Shown: one piece after another, positions 1 to 7,742 of the stretch | How the letters are laid out: the number at the start of each line of letters is the position of its first letter | Numbering within the stretch: the stretch's first letter is position 1 | Source of the DNA: JBJKRF01 sp046704785 | GTDB taxonomy: Bacteria; Chloroflexota; Anaerolineae; Anaerolineales; Villigracilaceae | Direction: 5' to 3' | Assembly (NCBI GenBank): GCA_046704785.1 | Contig: JBJKRF010000091.1 | Coordinates: 1-64,000 of the forward strand | Length of the DNA stretch: 64,000 nt | Made by a program: the position numbers and the translations under genes | The notes under the pieces: model-generated | What the model was told of the DNA's origin: nothing | What the model saw: only the letters and a program-made list of their open reading frames with translations | Database searches by the model: none

Positions 1-66
1 TTAAATCACATTATTAGTGTAATCTATTTATTTTTTTTTTTTTCATAAGTTTGAGAATTGAGTTGT

Positions 67-108
67 GGGGGGGGGGGGGGGGGCGCGGCCCCCCCCCCCC
101 CCACCCCC
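67..108. repeat. G17/C14 homopolymer inverted repeat
   Basis: Seventeen G (67-83), then CGCGG, then fourteen C (89-102), an A and five C. The G and C runs can pair as a near-perfect hairpin with a 5-base loop. A structure like this is a classic polymerase and sequencer stall site and may be an assembly artefact. It may also be a genuine G-quadruplex or hairpin element. Confidence 0.85.
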
Positions 109-112
109 ATAT

Positions 113-481
113 CTATTCAGCACCACGGAAAATCCTAGAGAACCATAAAATATCCCGAACGAGGGATGATTTGTGTTTCAACGCTGTGCGAATAGAACGG
201 GGAAGTACCGCTAAAAAAGACTGTCTCATTCTTCCAAGTTTTGTGCCATAATATCGAAGGGACTTAACAATCCGGTTGGTCGGCGCATTGGACAAACCGT
301 CAGCCCGCGCAACAAAAGGGGAACCGAGGTCAATCTCATGGTAGAAAGCGTCGGGATTCTGCATCCAGGCGAAATGGGCATTCCGATCGCTGAATCCGCC
401 CAAAACAGCGAGTACAGCGTCTTTTTTGGTCTCCTGAACCCTCAAACACACAAATCTGCCAGAGGCGAGAAGTTGACGCAC
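113..481 (-). CDS. Hypothetical ORF, possibly a 5'-degraded gene remnant
   Basis: An open frame of 122 codons from a GTG at 481. The frame stays open upstream to about 549 without a good start, and there Gly/Cys-containing residues (CSGGCGK) precede it. The product is basic and aromatic-rich at its C-terminus. I do not recognise the family. No Shine-Dalgarno sequence was seen. It could be the remnant of a truncated gene at the contig edge or a chance ORF; a second overlapping frame (336-560) is no better. Confidence 0.22.
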   Translation of the reverse strand: MRQLLASGRFVCLRVQETKKDAVLAVLGGFSDRNAHFAWMQNPDAFYHEIDLGSPFVARADGLSNAPTNRIVKSLRYYGTKLGRMRQSFLAVLPRSIRTALKHKSSLVRDILWFSRIFRGAE

Positions 482-564
482 AGGCGTAAGAATTTTGCCA
501 CATCCGCCCGAACAGACACCTCGATATGACCCAACGATTTTCAGTCATCCGTAGTAGCAAAGGC

Positions 565-592
565 TTGGTTATGTGGGTACCCCAGGTAAATA
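565..592 (+). promoter_or_regulatory. Weak promoter candidate for the hybrid kinase gene
   Basis: TTGGTT at 565-570, 16 bases, TAAATA at 587-592, ending 22 nt before the ATG at 615. Both hexamers are imperfect, so this is only a candidate. Confidence 0.3.
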
Positions 593-614
593 AAGTGAGT
601 AAAGGACTTCGCTC

Positions 615-3600
615 ATGAGAGAGACTGCAAAAAAAAGATCAACGATTGGGGTGCTGGCAGGTATTCAAGTTTATTATGGAACAATTTTGGGCAACTTTAT
701 TGGCCCCTTGCTGCATGGGGTGTATTCGGCTGCGGAAAACAGGCAATGCAACCTGCTGTTGGCCTGCGGTATGGACAGTTCTTCTTATACAGCGGTCCGT
801 CCAGCATGGCCCGTCCCGTCGCCGGAGGTCGATTACCTGCCCGTTGGCCCCTGGAACACCGATGGGTTGATCGTGGTCAATCCATTGTTCTCGGCGGCCC
901 GCTCTCGTTATATCCAGGATTTGATGGCGGCCGGGCACCCGATTGTCTTCGCCGCTACCGGTGAGGACGGTCCCACCGTCGCCATTGACAATGCCGGCGC
1001 CGTGCGTCGGGCGCTCTCGCATCTGATGGCCCACGGCCACCGCCAGATCGCTTTTATTGCCGGCTACCCTGACGATTCAGGGGGGGATAGCGGCGTCCGG
1101 TTAAACGCTTTCCAGCAAACCGTCCAGGGATACGGTCTGGCCGCCGACCCCAAGCTGATCGCTTATGGCAAGCATGGGATCAACGGGGGTCAACAGGCCA
1201 TGAGTCAGATTTTGAGTACAGGGGTTCCGTTTACGGCGGTATTGGCCAGCAATGACGAATCTGCCATTGGAGCGATGAGCGTGCTCAAAGCGGCCGGATT
1301 TCGAGTCCCACAAGATATAGCCATCATCGGTATCGACGATACATTCGAAGCGATGACCCAGGTGCCGCCGCTTACCACCTTCCACAGTTCACCGTTTCGT
1401 ATGGGGTATCAAGCTTTGGAATTGTTGCTCGATTACATCGAAGGCCGAAGAAAAAAGCTGGAGAGTATCACCATCCCCATGCAATTTGTTGTCCGCCAAT
1501 CCTGTGGCTGTCAACCAGACCAGATGCCGCAGCTCATTATTCGCAACTCCAGGGTACTTGCATCCCGTGATAATGCGCTGGCAATTACTTCCTATCTGGC
1601 CCAAACGACGACGGAAATCGTCCTGGCAGGAACACAACGCTTGAGCCCGGGCGAAGTACATTCCAGGTGTGAGCACCTGATAGAAACTTTTATCGAGAGC
1701 CTCCATTCAAAAAAGCCCGTCCTTTTTCGCCTGTTTCTCGAGGAAACGCTGACGCGTGTGGAGAATCTCGAAGATGACATCTATGTATGGAACACAGTGA
1801 TCTCCTCGCTGGAAAGCGGCCTGGGCTTGATTCGAAAAATGATGAGTTGGCCGGAGGCAGACCAACAACCCGAGACCATGGTGGCGGAAGCGCGCACAAC
1901 CATCACCCAGCACATGCAGCGCCAATACAGGCGCTTGCTCATCCACCAAATCTGGAACGCCGACCAGGTTGGTCAGTTGAATGCGCGCTTGCTGACCGCA
2001 CTGGACGAGGCGCAAGTCTACGAGATACTGGCGAGTTACCTGCCCCAGGTGGGAATCCAACACGTTGGTGTGGCATTTTTCGAGGCCGAAGATAACGACC
2101 CGGTTGCCTGGAGTTGGTTGCGCAAAGTATCAAAACATGGCAGCGAGCTTCGTTTTCCAAGTCGCCAATTTCCACCCCCCAACTTGTACGTCGAACCGTA
2201 TCGCCTGCTCCTGCTTCCCATGACCAGCCGGGAAGAGATGCCTGGGTTTGTCGCCTTCGACGCAGCCGACCTCGAAATATGCGCCCATATCGTTTGGCAA
2301 TTGGTCACCTTTCTCAAGGTCGTACGCTTGTATCGGGAAGCCACACAGGGACGTCAATTAGCAGAAGAAGCCAACCGTTTAAAAAGCCGTTTCCTCTCAA
2401 CGGTAAGCCACGAGCTTCGCACGCCCCTCAACCTGATCGTCGGATTAAGCGAGATGCTGCTGCAAGAAGAGAAGGACGATGGCTCGAAAACAGGGCGTGA
2501 CCTCAAACGGATTCACGCCAGCGCGCAGCACCTGGATGGCCTGATTCGAGACGTACTGGATTTGGCGCACAACGAAATGGGCGAACTGAAACTGGTCTGC
2601 GAACCCCTAGACCTGGCAGATGTACTCAAAGTGGTAGCCTCGGTGGGGGAACAATTGGTACAAGATAAAGGCCTGGAGTGGCAGGTTTTCATTCCAGAGG
2701 ACCTGCCCAACGTATGGGGAGATCGAACGCGACTGCGGCAGGTAGCGCTCAACCTGATCAGCAACGCCGTGAAGTTTACCGCCCAGGGCCAGGTGACCTT
2801 ACGGGTCAGCGCAACCAACGAGACGGTGACCATTGAAGTAAGCGACACCGGCCTGGGAATTATGCCGGAGGAGCAAACCGTCATCTTTGACGAGTTCCGC
2901 CAGTCGGAGAGAACGACCGCGCTTGGATATGGCGGTCTGGGCTTGGGGCTGGCTATCTGCAAGCGGCTGGTAGAGTTGCACGGTGGAAATATCGGAGTCC
3001 ATTCGTCAGGGGAGGAGAGCGCCGGTTCGACGTTTTATTTCACACTTCCAACCATGAAAAATGATGTGGAATTGAGATTGCCAGAGACAGTTTCCCATGA
3101 TCGTCCGGTGCTCCTCCTGGCAGAAAACCCTGGGAATGGCGAACGCTTACGTGAGTACCTGACGCAGCAAGGCTTCGACGTAGAACTGGTACGGATCGAC
3201 GCCAACGAGGACTGGTCGCCTTATCGGATCAAGTCTCAGCCGGGAGCCATCGTGTTGGAGCAGGGCACAGCGACGAAACAAGGTTGGAGTATATTGCGGA
3301 CGCTGCGGGAAAACCCGCTTACACGAGATATTCCTGTCCTGTTCTATTCCCTCGACAAAAAACAGAATAGCGGTTCCATCCTCGAGTTGAATTACCTCAC
3401 CAAGCCTTTAAATAAAGCCGAACTCATCCAGGCCCTGGAACGCCAAGAAATCAATAAAGGCACTGAAAAGCGAGAGAAAATTGTACTTATTGTCGATGAC
3501 GAACCAAGCACGGTGGAGTTGCACGCCCGCATGGTGGCAGCGTGGTCGCCGGCATGTCGTATTTTGAAGGCCAGAAATGGCAGAGAAGCACTGGAGGTCA

Positions 3601-4199
3601 TTCACGAAGCACGCCCAGACTTGGTCCTGTTGGATTTGATGATGCCTGAGTTAGACGGTTTCGGCGTCTTGGAAGCCATGCGCAGCGATCAACGCAGCCG
3701 TGACATCCCTGTCATTGTGTTAACCGGCCAGGCCTTAACTTTGGAAGATATCGAGAACTTGGGCCGCGGCGTAACCAGTGTACTCAAGAAGGGCTTGTTC
3801 AGCGCCCAAGAAACCTTGGCGCATATCGAAGCAGCGTTGGCACGCAGCGCAACCCTGGGAAATGACACCCAACGCGTTGTTCGCAAAGCGATGATCTACC
3901 TCCACGAACATTACATGGAAGCAATCTCACTGGACGATACAGCCCGACACGTGGGTATGAGCAAGGAATATCTGGCGCGCTGTTTCCGGCAGGAAATGGG
4001 CATCACTCTGGTCACGTATCTCAATCGGTACCGGGTCAATCAGGCGAAAGCATTGCTCGAAGCAGGAGAGTGGAACCTGACAGAGATCGCCTTAGAGACG
4101 GGTTTTTCGAGCAGCACCTATTTCAGCCGGGTCTTTCGTCAAGAGGTGGGAGTGAGCCCCAAGGAATATAAACGCGTTGCGAAACAGTTGAGCCCCTAA
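615..4199 (+). CDS. Hybrid sensor: LacI-type binding domain, histidine kinase, receiver, AraC regulator
   Basis: This 1194-residue protein places a whole signalling chain in one polypeptide. Residues about 10-295 resemble the periplasmic-binding-like effector domain of LacI/GalR regulators but lack the N-terminal HTH. A GAF-like stretch follows (about 455-570). Next come HisKA with the phospho-acceptor His599 in SHELRTP, an HATPase domain (NLISNAVKFT, DTGLGI, GLGLGLAI), and a degenerate receiver (about 830-940) with no Asp at the expected site. A canonical receiver has Asp1007 in LLDLMMP, and a C-terminal AraC-type double HTH lies at about 1090-1190. No signal peptide or membrane helix is visible, so the ligand is probably sensed in the cytoplasm. 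Similar architectures occur in Chloroflexota and Bacteroidota. The adjacent GH6 cellulase suggests a role in polysaccharide sensing; that is inference. Confidence 0.93.
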   Translation: MRETAKKRSTIGVLAGIQVYYGTILGNFIGPLLHGVYSAAENRQCNLLLACGMDSSSYTAVRPAWPVPSPEVDYLPVGPWNTDGLIVVNPLFSAARSRYIQDLMAAGHPIVFAATGEDGPTVAIDNAGAVRRALSHLMAHGHRQIAFIAGYPDDSGGDSGVRLNAFQQTVQGYGLAADPKLIAYGKHGINGGQQAMSQILSTGVPFTAVLASNDESAIGAMSVLKAAGFRVPQDIAIIGIDDTFEAMTQVPPLTTFHSSPFRMGYQALELLLDYIEGRRKKLESITIPMQFVVRQSCGCQPDQMPQLIIRNSRVLASRDNALAITSYLAQTTTEIVLAGTQRLSPGEVHSRCEHLIETFIESLHSKKPVLFRLFLEETLTRVENLEDDIYVWNTVISSLESGLGLIRKMMSWPEADQQPETMVAEARTTITQHMQRQYRRLLIHQIWNADQVGQLNARLLTALDEAQVYEILASYLPQVGIQHVGVAFFEAEDNDPVAWSWLRKVSKHGSELRFPSRQFPPPNLYVEPYRLLLLPMTSREEMPGFVAFDAADLEICAHIVWQLVTFLKVVRLYREATQGRQLAEEANRLKSRFLSTVSHELRTPLNLIVGLSEMLLQEEKDDGSKTGRDLKRIHASAQHLDGLIRDVLDLAHNEMGELKLVCEPLDLADVLKVVASVGEQLVQDKGLEWQVFIPEDLPNVWGDRTRLRQVALNLISNAVKFTAQGQVTLRVSATNETVTIEVSDTGLGIMPEEQTVIFDEFRQSERTTALGYGGLGLGLAICKRLVELHGGNIGVHSSGEESAGSTFYFTLPTMKNDVELRLPETVSHDRPVLLLAENPGNGERLREYLTQQGFDVELVRIDANEDWSPYRIKSQPGAIVLEQGTATKQGWSILRTLRENPLTRDIPVLFYSLDKKQNSGSILELNYLTKPLNKAELIQALERQEINKGTEKREKIVLIVDDEPSTVELHARMVAAWSPACRILKARNGREALEVIHEARPDLVLLDLMMPELDGFGVLEAMRSDQRSRDIPVIVLTGQALTLEDIENLGRGVTSVLKKGLFSAQETLAHIEAALARSATLGNDTQRVVRKAMIYLHEHYMEAISLDDTARHVGMSKEYLARCFRQEMGITLVTYLNRYRVNQAKALLEAGEWNLTEIALETGFSSSTYFSRVFRQEVGVSPKEYKRVAKQLSP

Positions 4200-4496
4200 G
4201 CCATCAATCGCGCAGGATCGTAACCAACAGCCACACCAACCCATCTTAATCCAAACTGGGGTCGTATCGAGGGTAAGCTCGCAGTGACATCCCTCGCACA
4301 CTATTCATACATGAGCCTCGATTTTTACATCCAGCAGTCAATATCCTGCTTGTGCCGATTAATATCCTGTAAGACTTTTGTTGCAGTGAACGCTACAATA
4401 ATAACAACGTTTAGTTCGCTAATCTGAGCGATCCTGCCATATGCGACGATGGTTTGTGGGTCTCCAATTAGCGTGGTTAAACGGGTTTGTGGGAGC

Positions 4497-4530
4497 GTGG
4501 TGTGCGCAGCACGAACACTGCGCACACCAC
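4497..4530. repeat. Perfect 13-bp intergenic hairpin
   Basis: Arms GTGGTGTGCGCAG (4497-4509) and CTGCGCACACCAC (4518-4530) around an 8-base loop. No T tract follows, so it is not an intrinsic terminator. It resembles in style (GTGG...CCAC ends) the hairpins at about 7567-7609 and 45360-45397 and may belong to a REP-like class. Confidence 0.75.
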
Positions 4531-4675
4531 CGGACTTCCCGTCGCACGAAAAATTCCACAGAGACTGCCTTCTTAATTCAGAAATATCCTTCTTTATGCC
4601 CATGAAAGAAGTGCATAAGCAAAACCAGAGTCGTAGCAATGCCCAAGGGTAAGCTCTCTGATTCTTGTGGTCTCA

Positions 4676-4707
4676 ACTCATCGCACGAAGGCTTGCATGC
4701 GATGAGT
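4676..4707. promoter_or_regulatory. 10-bp inverted repeat upstream of the GH6 cellulase
   Basis: ACTCATCGCA (4676-4685) and TGCGATGAGT (4698-4707) are perfect complements around a 12-base loop, ending 58 bases before the chosen ATG. It may be an operator or an mRNA leader hairpin. No protein can be assigned. Confidence 0.5.
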
Positions 4708-4765
4708 CCTGAATAAAAGATTCTTGTCGGCAATCGTTGCCTGCAAGAAACCAAAGGAGAAAGAA

Positions 4766-6055
4766 ATGAGAATCCAAAAGAAGTTGATACACATCCTCTC
4801 GGCCAGCACCCTCCTGCTGGTGCTCATTGCGTCGACGCCGATGATTGCTTCTGCAAAGTCGCGTCCCGGCGGCGGTCGCAGCCTCGACCCGCACACCCAG
4901 TTCTACGTCCCCAAGGCAGACCACGGTGCGGTTGAACAGATTGCCAGCCTGATATCCAGCCACGACAGGGCCGATGCCAATCTCATTGGAGAGATGATCG
5001 ATACCCCTCAGGCAGTTTGGTTCACCAGTGGGACGCCCAAAAGCGTTCAGCAGGATGTAAAAAACACGGTCCAGCGCGCTGCCGGAAAAGGCACAGTGCC
5101 CATTTTGGTCGCCTACGATATCCCCGGTCGTGATTGCGCGCAATATTCCGCGGGCGGCGCTGCCACAGGCGACGATTACAAGGCCTGGATCGACGGTTTC
5201 ACCGCGGGGCTGGGCGATCATAAAGTGGTCGTCATCCTCGAACCCGACGGCCTGGCCCTGCTGCCGACCGACTGCGGACAACCCGATACCTACGACCGCG
5301 TGAGCCTGATCAGCTATGCAGCCCATGCCTTGCTGCGCGACCCGAATGCTGCCATCTACCTCGATGCCGGGCACAGTTCCTGGCACAACGTGGCCGACAT
5401 GTCCACCCGCCTGGTTGAGGCAGGAGTTCAAGATGTGTCAGGCTTTTTCCTGAACGTCTCGAACTACCAGTACACCGCAAACGGCATTCAGTACGGAACC
5501 TGGATCTCTGACTGCATCACGTACGCAACCGTGTTGGACCCGGGCAACTACGGCGCCTGTCCTGACCAATACTGGAACGGCGGCCCACCCGACTGGGTTG
5601 GTGTGGCCCTCAGCGCTTACGGAGAATGGAGCGACACGGCCAGTGAACAAGACCTCAACACCTCCGGGGAAAACACCCGTTACGCAAGCATGCTTGGCTC
5701 CACGGCACCCACCACTCACTTCGTGATCGACACCAGTCGCAACGGCGTAGGCCCGTGGCCTGGCACTTCCGACCATCCCGCCAGCGATGCCGCCACACAA
5801 GACTGGTGCAACCCGCCCGATCGTGGCCTGGGTTACCGGCCAACCGCCAATACGGGTGTGCCGCTGGTGGACGCCTACCTGTGGGTGAAAATTCCCGGTG
5901 AGTCAGACGGCCAATGCTACCGCTGGACAAGCGGGCCGCTCGATCCCGCGCGCGGCGTCCAGGACCCGGCTGCCGGGCAGTGGTTCACCAACATGGCGCT
6001 CGAACTGGCGAAGAATGCAACCCCGCCTCTTCATTTTTCCTTTCCCTTCCATTAG
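4766..6055 (+). CDS. Secreted glycoside hydrolase family 6 (cellulase/cellobiohydrolase)
   Basis: Inverting hydrolysis of beta-1,4-glucan, acting outside the cell. The ATG at 4766 is chosen over an in-frame start 42 bases upstream because AAAGGAGA precedes it and a Sec signal peptide (KK, a hydrophobic core, ASA) follows directly. GH6 hallmarks are present: YDIPGRDC with Asp123, ILEPDGLA with Asp161 (the position of the general acid), IYLDAGHSSW, IDTSRNGVGPWPG and VKIPGESDG with Asp381 (the position of the proposed base). The length, 429 residues, is one catalytic domain; no carbohydrate-binding module or dockerin is present. It follows the hybrid regulator on the same strand and ends at a clear terminator. 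Endo versus exo action cannot be decided without the loop structure. Confidence 0.94.
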   Translation: MRIQKKLIHILSASTLLLVLIASTPMIASAKSRPGGGRSLDPHTQFYVPKADHGAVEQIASLISSHDRADANLIGEMIDTPQAVWFTSGTPKSVQQDVKNTVQRAAGKGTVPILVAYDIPGRDCAQYSAGGAATGDDYKAWIDGFTAGLGDHKVVVILEPDGLALLPTDCGQPDTYDRVSLISYAAHALLRDPNAAIYLDAGHSSWHNVADMSTRLVEAGVQDVSGFFLNVSNYQYTANGIQYGTWISDCITYATVLDPGNYGACPDQYWNGGPPDWVGVALSAYGEWSDTASEQDLNTSGENTRYASMLGSTAPTTHFVIDTSRNGVGPWPGTSDHPASDAATQDWCNPPDRGLGYRPTANTGVPLVDAYLWVKIPGESDGQCYRWTSGPLDPARGVQDPAAGQWFTNMALELAKNATPPLHFSFPFH

Positions 6056-6090
6056 GCGCTAATCACAAAACCCGTACGCCGACGAAACAA

Positions 6091-6119
6091 GAGCAGGGCC
6101 ACAATCGCCCTGCTCTTTT
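6091..6119 (+). terminator. Rho-independent terminator after GH6
   Basis: GAGCAGGGC (6091-6099) pairs with GCCCTGCTC (6107-6115), followed by TTTT. It lies 36 bases after the GH6 stop. Confidence 0.85.
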
Positions 6120-6214
6120 CGTATTCCCATCTTCGTCCACAAATAGGCGTATACTACACTTTGACACAGCGCAATTTCGACGAGATGCCTAATCGATTCA
6201 CTGGAGGAGCGATC

Positions 6215-6853
6215 ATGACAGATTGGCTGACATGGCATGAGCAATACGACGACCCCGGTTCATCTCTATCCCATCGATTGGATGTGGTGCGGCGCTTTAT
6301 CGACAAAGCCCTGACAGAGATGCCCGCCGGGCCGATCCGCGTGGTCAGCATGTGCGCAGGCGATGGCCGCGATCTCTTGAACGTGCTCGCCTCGCATCCC
6401 CGGCGGGAAAACGTCTCGGGGCGGCTCGTAGAACTCAATCCTCAACTGGCGGAACAAGCCCGGGCGGCGGCCCCGCCGGGAATCGAGGTACTGCGTGGGG
6501 ATGCCGGCCTCAGCGATTCGTATGCCGGGGCTGCGCCCGCCGACCTGCTGCTCGCGTGCGGCATCTTCGGCAACGTCAGCCAAGACGACATCCGCATAAC
6601 TATCGAGTCCTGGCCGATGCTGTGCGCCCGGAACGCTACGGTTCTGTGGACGCGCGGCGACTTCGAACCCGACCTGCGGCCTACGGTCCGGCGTTGGGTG
6701 GAACAGGCGGGCTTCGAAGAGGTGGCATTCGAGGGCGCGCCGGAGAAATACGGTGTGGGTATGGCGCGGATGACCCGAGATCCGATCCCCTGGCGGGCCG
6801 ATGCCCATTTCTTTCAATTTCTGCCCGAAAAGGTCCAGCCGAATTCTACATAA
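6215..6853 (+). CDS. Class I SAM-dependent methyltransferase
   Basis: This 212-residue protein has the Rossmann methyltransferase motif I as VVSMCAGDGRDLL and an acidic post-I strand end (VELNP). The ATG at 6215 is preferred because CTGGAGGAG lies 5 bases upstream; an in-frame start exists 54 bases earlier without such a site. The substrate is unknown. The C-terminus (WRADAHFFQF) has no recognisable targeting signal. It stands alone between the GH6 terminator and the zinc-ribbon gene. Confidence 0.85.
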   Translation: MTDWLTWHEQYDDPGSSLSHRLDVVRRFIDKALTEMPAGPIRVVSMCAGDGRDLLNVLASHPRRENVSGRLVELNPQLAEQARAAAPPGIEVLRGDAGLSDSYAGAAPADLLLACGIFGNVSQDDIRITIESWPMLCARNATVLWTRGDFEPDLRPTVRRWVEQAGFEEVAFEGAPEKYGVGMARMTRDPIPWRADAHFFQFLPEKVQPNST

Positions 6854-6939
6854 CACACATCCGCTAATTGCTACTACGAATTGAGGAACCCTCTCTTGAC
6901 CCGTGAAGTTCATCTGAAGCACAAATCTATACACATCGG

Positions 6940-6967
6940 TTTACACAAAAACCAGAAAGGGTATACT
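6940..6967 (+). promoter_or_regulatory. Promoter candidate for the zinc-ribbon gene
   Basis: TTTACA (6940-6945), a 16-base spacer and TATACT (6962-6967), 84 bases before the ATG at 7052. The string GTATACTACAC also occurs at about 6149-6159, upstream of the methyltransferase. Confidence 0.5.
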
Positions 6968-7051
6968 ACACCTGGAAGTTCGACTCCGATAGCCCAGCCT
7001 GCGTTGCCCCATCCATAATGAATTCAGCAAATTGAAAGAAGCGCCAAAACC

Positions 7052-7489
7052 ATGCCCATGAGTATCGATCCACAACCCGCCGACGACGAGATCGAATGCG
7101 CGCGCTGCGGTGCACACATCTACTACGGACTTACCCGTTGCCCAAACTGCGGGGTCAACCTTTACGAGCCGGAGGATGAAGACGGAAGCGACGAGGCAAG
7201 AGAATCGCACGCAGCGTCCCCCCGTCGAAACGGGGTCGGCGCCCGGCTGGAAGGATTCATCCACCGGATTACCAAGAAACCCTACCCGGTGGACGAACTG
7301 TTCGGCACAGCCATCAACCAGGCAGACCTCTTCAACGACCTGCTCGTCAAAGTGGGCGGCGACCAGGCAACCGTGGAACGCCTGATCGATTTCGAACGCC
7401 AACAAGACCCCCAGGGCAACCGAATCATCTGGCTGGAAAACGCCGTTCGCCGCTGGGAACGGGACAACCGGGGGCCGGGCAGTCTATAA
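7052..7489 (+). CDS. Zinc-ribbon protein of unknown function
   Basis: 145 residues. The N-terminus has a two-knuckle zinc ribbon, CARCG and CPNCG, spaced about 15 residues apart. A charged linker follows (EPEDEDGSDE), then a helical C-terminal half rich in Asp/Arg. No membrane segment is seen. The zinc ribbon suggests nucleic-acid or protein binding; no family beyond that was recognised. The Shine-Dalgarno sequence is weak (GAAAG). Another ATG two codons downstream (7058) is also possible. Confidence 0.75.
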   Translation: MPMSIDPQPADDEIECARCGAHIYYGLTRCPNCGVNLYEPEDEDGSDEARESHAASPRRNGVGARLEGFIHRITKKPYPVDELFGTAINQADLFNDLLVKVGGDQATVERLIDFERQQDPQGNRIIWLENAVRRWERDNRGPGSL

Positions 7490-7535
7490 GAGGCATCACG
7501 GTTGGGGAACGTTTCCGGTTTTGTTAAGGAAGGCT

Positions 7536-7640
7536 CATTGGGAAATCTGCGGGATAAAGCGGATTTGTGGTGTGTAGGCGACGCGAACCGTCGCCAACAC
7601 AAACCACATTTACTCCCTTATCACGGGAAATCAAAGAACC
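7536..7640. repeat. Dispersed intergenic repeat, copy A (with inserted hairpin)
   Basis: The left half reads ATTGGGAAATCTGCGGGAT then AAAGCGG. The right half reads CTCCCTTATCACGGGAAAT then CAAAGAAC. Both halves recur at 50297-50354 with few differences. Copy A carries about 45 extra bases between the halves (about 7565-7612) that form an imperfect hairpin with arms near GTGGTGTGTAGGCGACG and CGTCGCCAACACAAACCAC. This looks like a small non-coding MITE- or REP-like unit. Confidence 0.8.
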
Positions 7641-7742
7641 TTTAAGGAATTCTAACCCAGGGGGTAAACGAGGCCGTTAAAATTGGAAAGTATCGCTATA
7701 ATAAGAATGAAAATGTTTTGGACTCTTGGAGAGGAGTGAATC

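Larger units (their letters stand above)
1..614. other. AT-rich low-complexity left edge without a convincing gene
   Basis: The first 60 bases are AT-rich with a 13-base T run at 31-43. A G17 run and a C14 run follow at 67-102. After that the composition returns to normal. Only one weak minus-strand reading frame (113-481) and a weak promoter-like pair upstream of the first real gene were seen. The run structure suggests a contig end or a hard-to-sequence hairpin. Confidence 0.6.
4200..4765. other. Intergenic region with two hairpins upstream of the GH6 gene
   Basis: There are 566 bases without a supportable gene; short frames here lack start context. The region contains a strong 13-bp hairpin (4497-4530) and a 10-bp hairpin just upstream of the cellulase (4676-4707). 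It is a plausible site for the promoter and operator of the cellulase and for binding of the upstream AraC-type regulator, but no clear -35/-10 pair was found. Confidence 0.6.
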
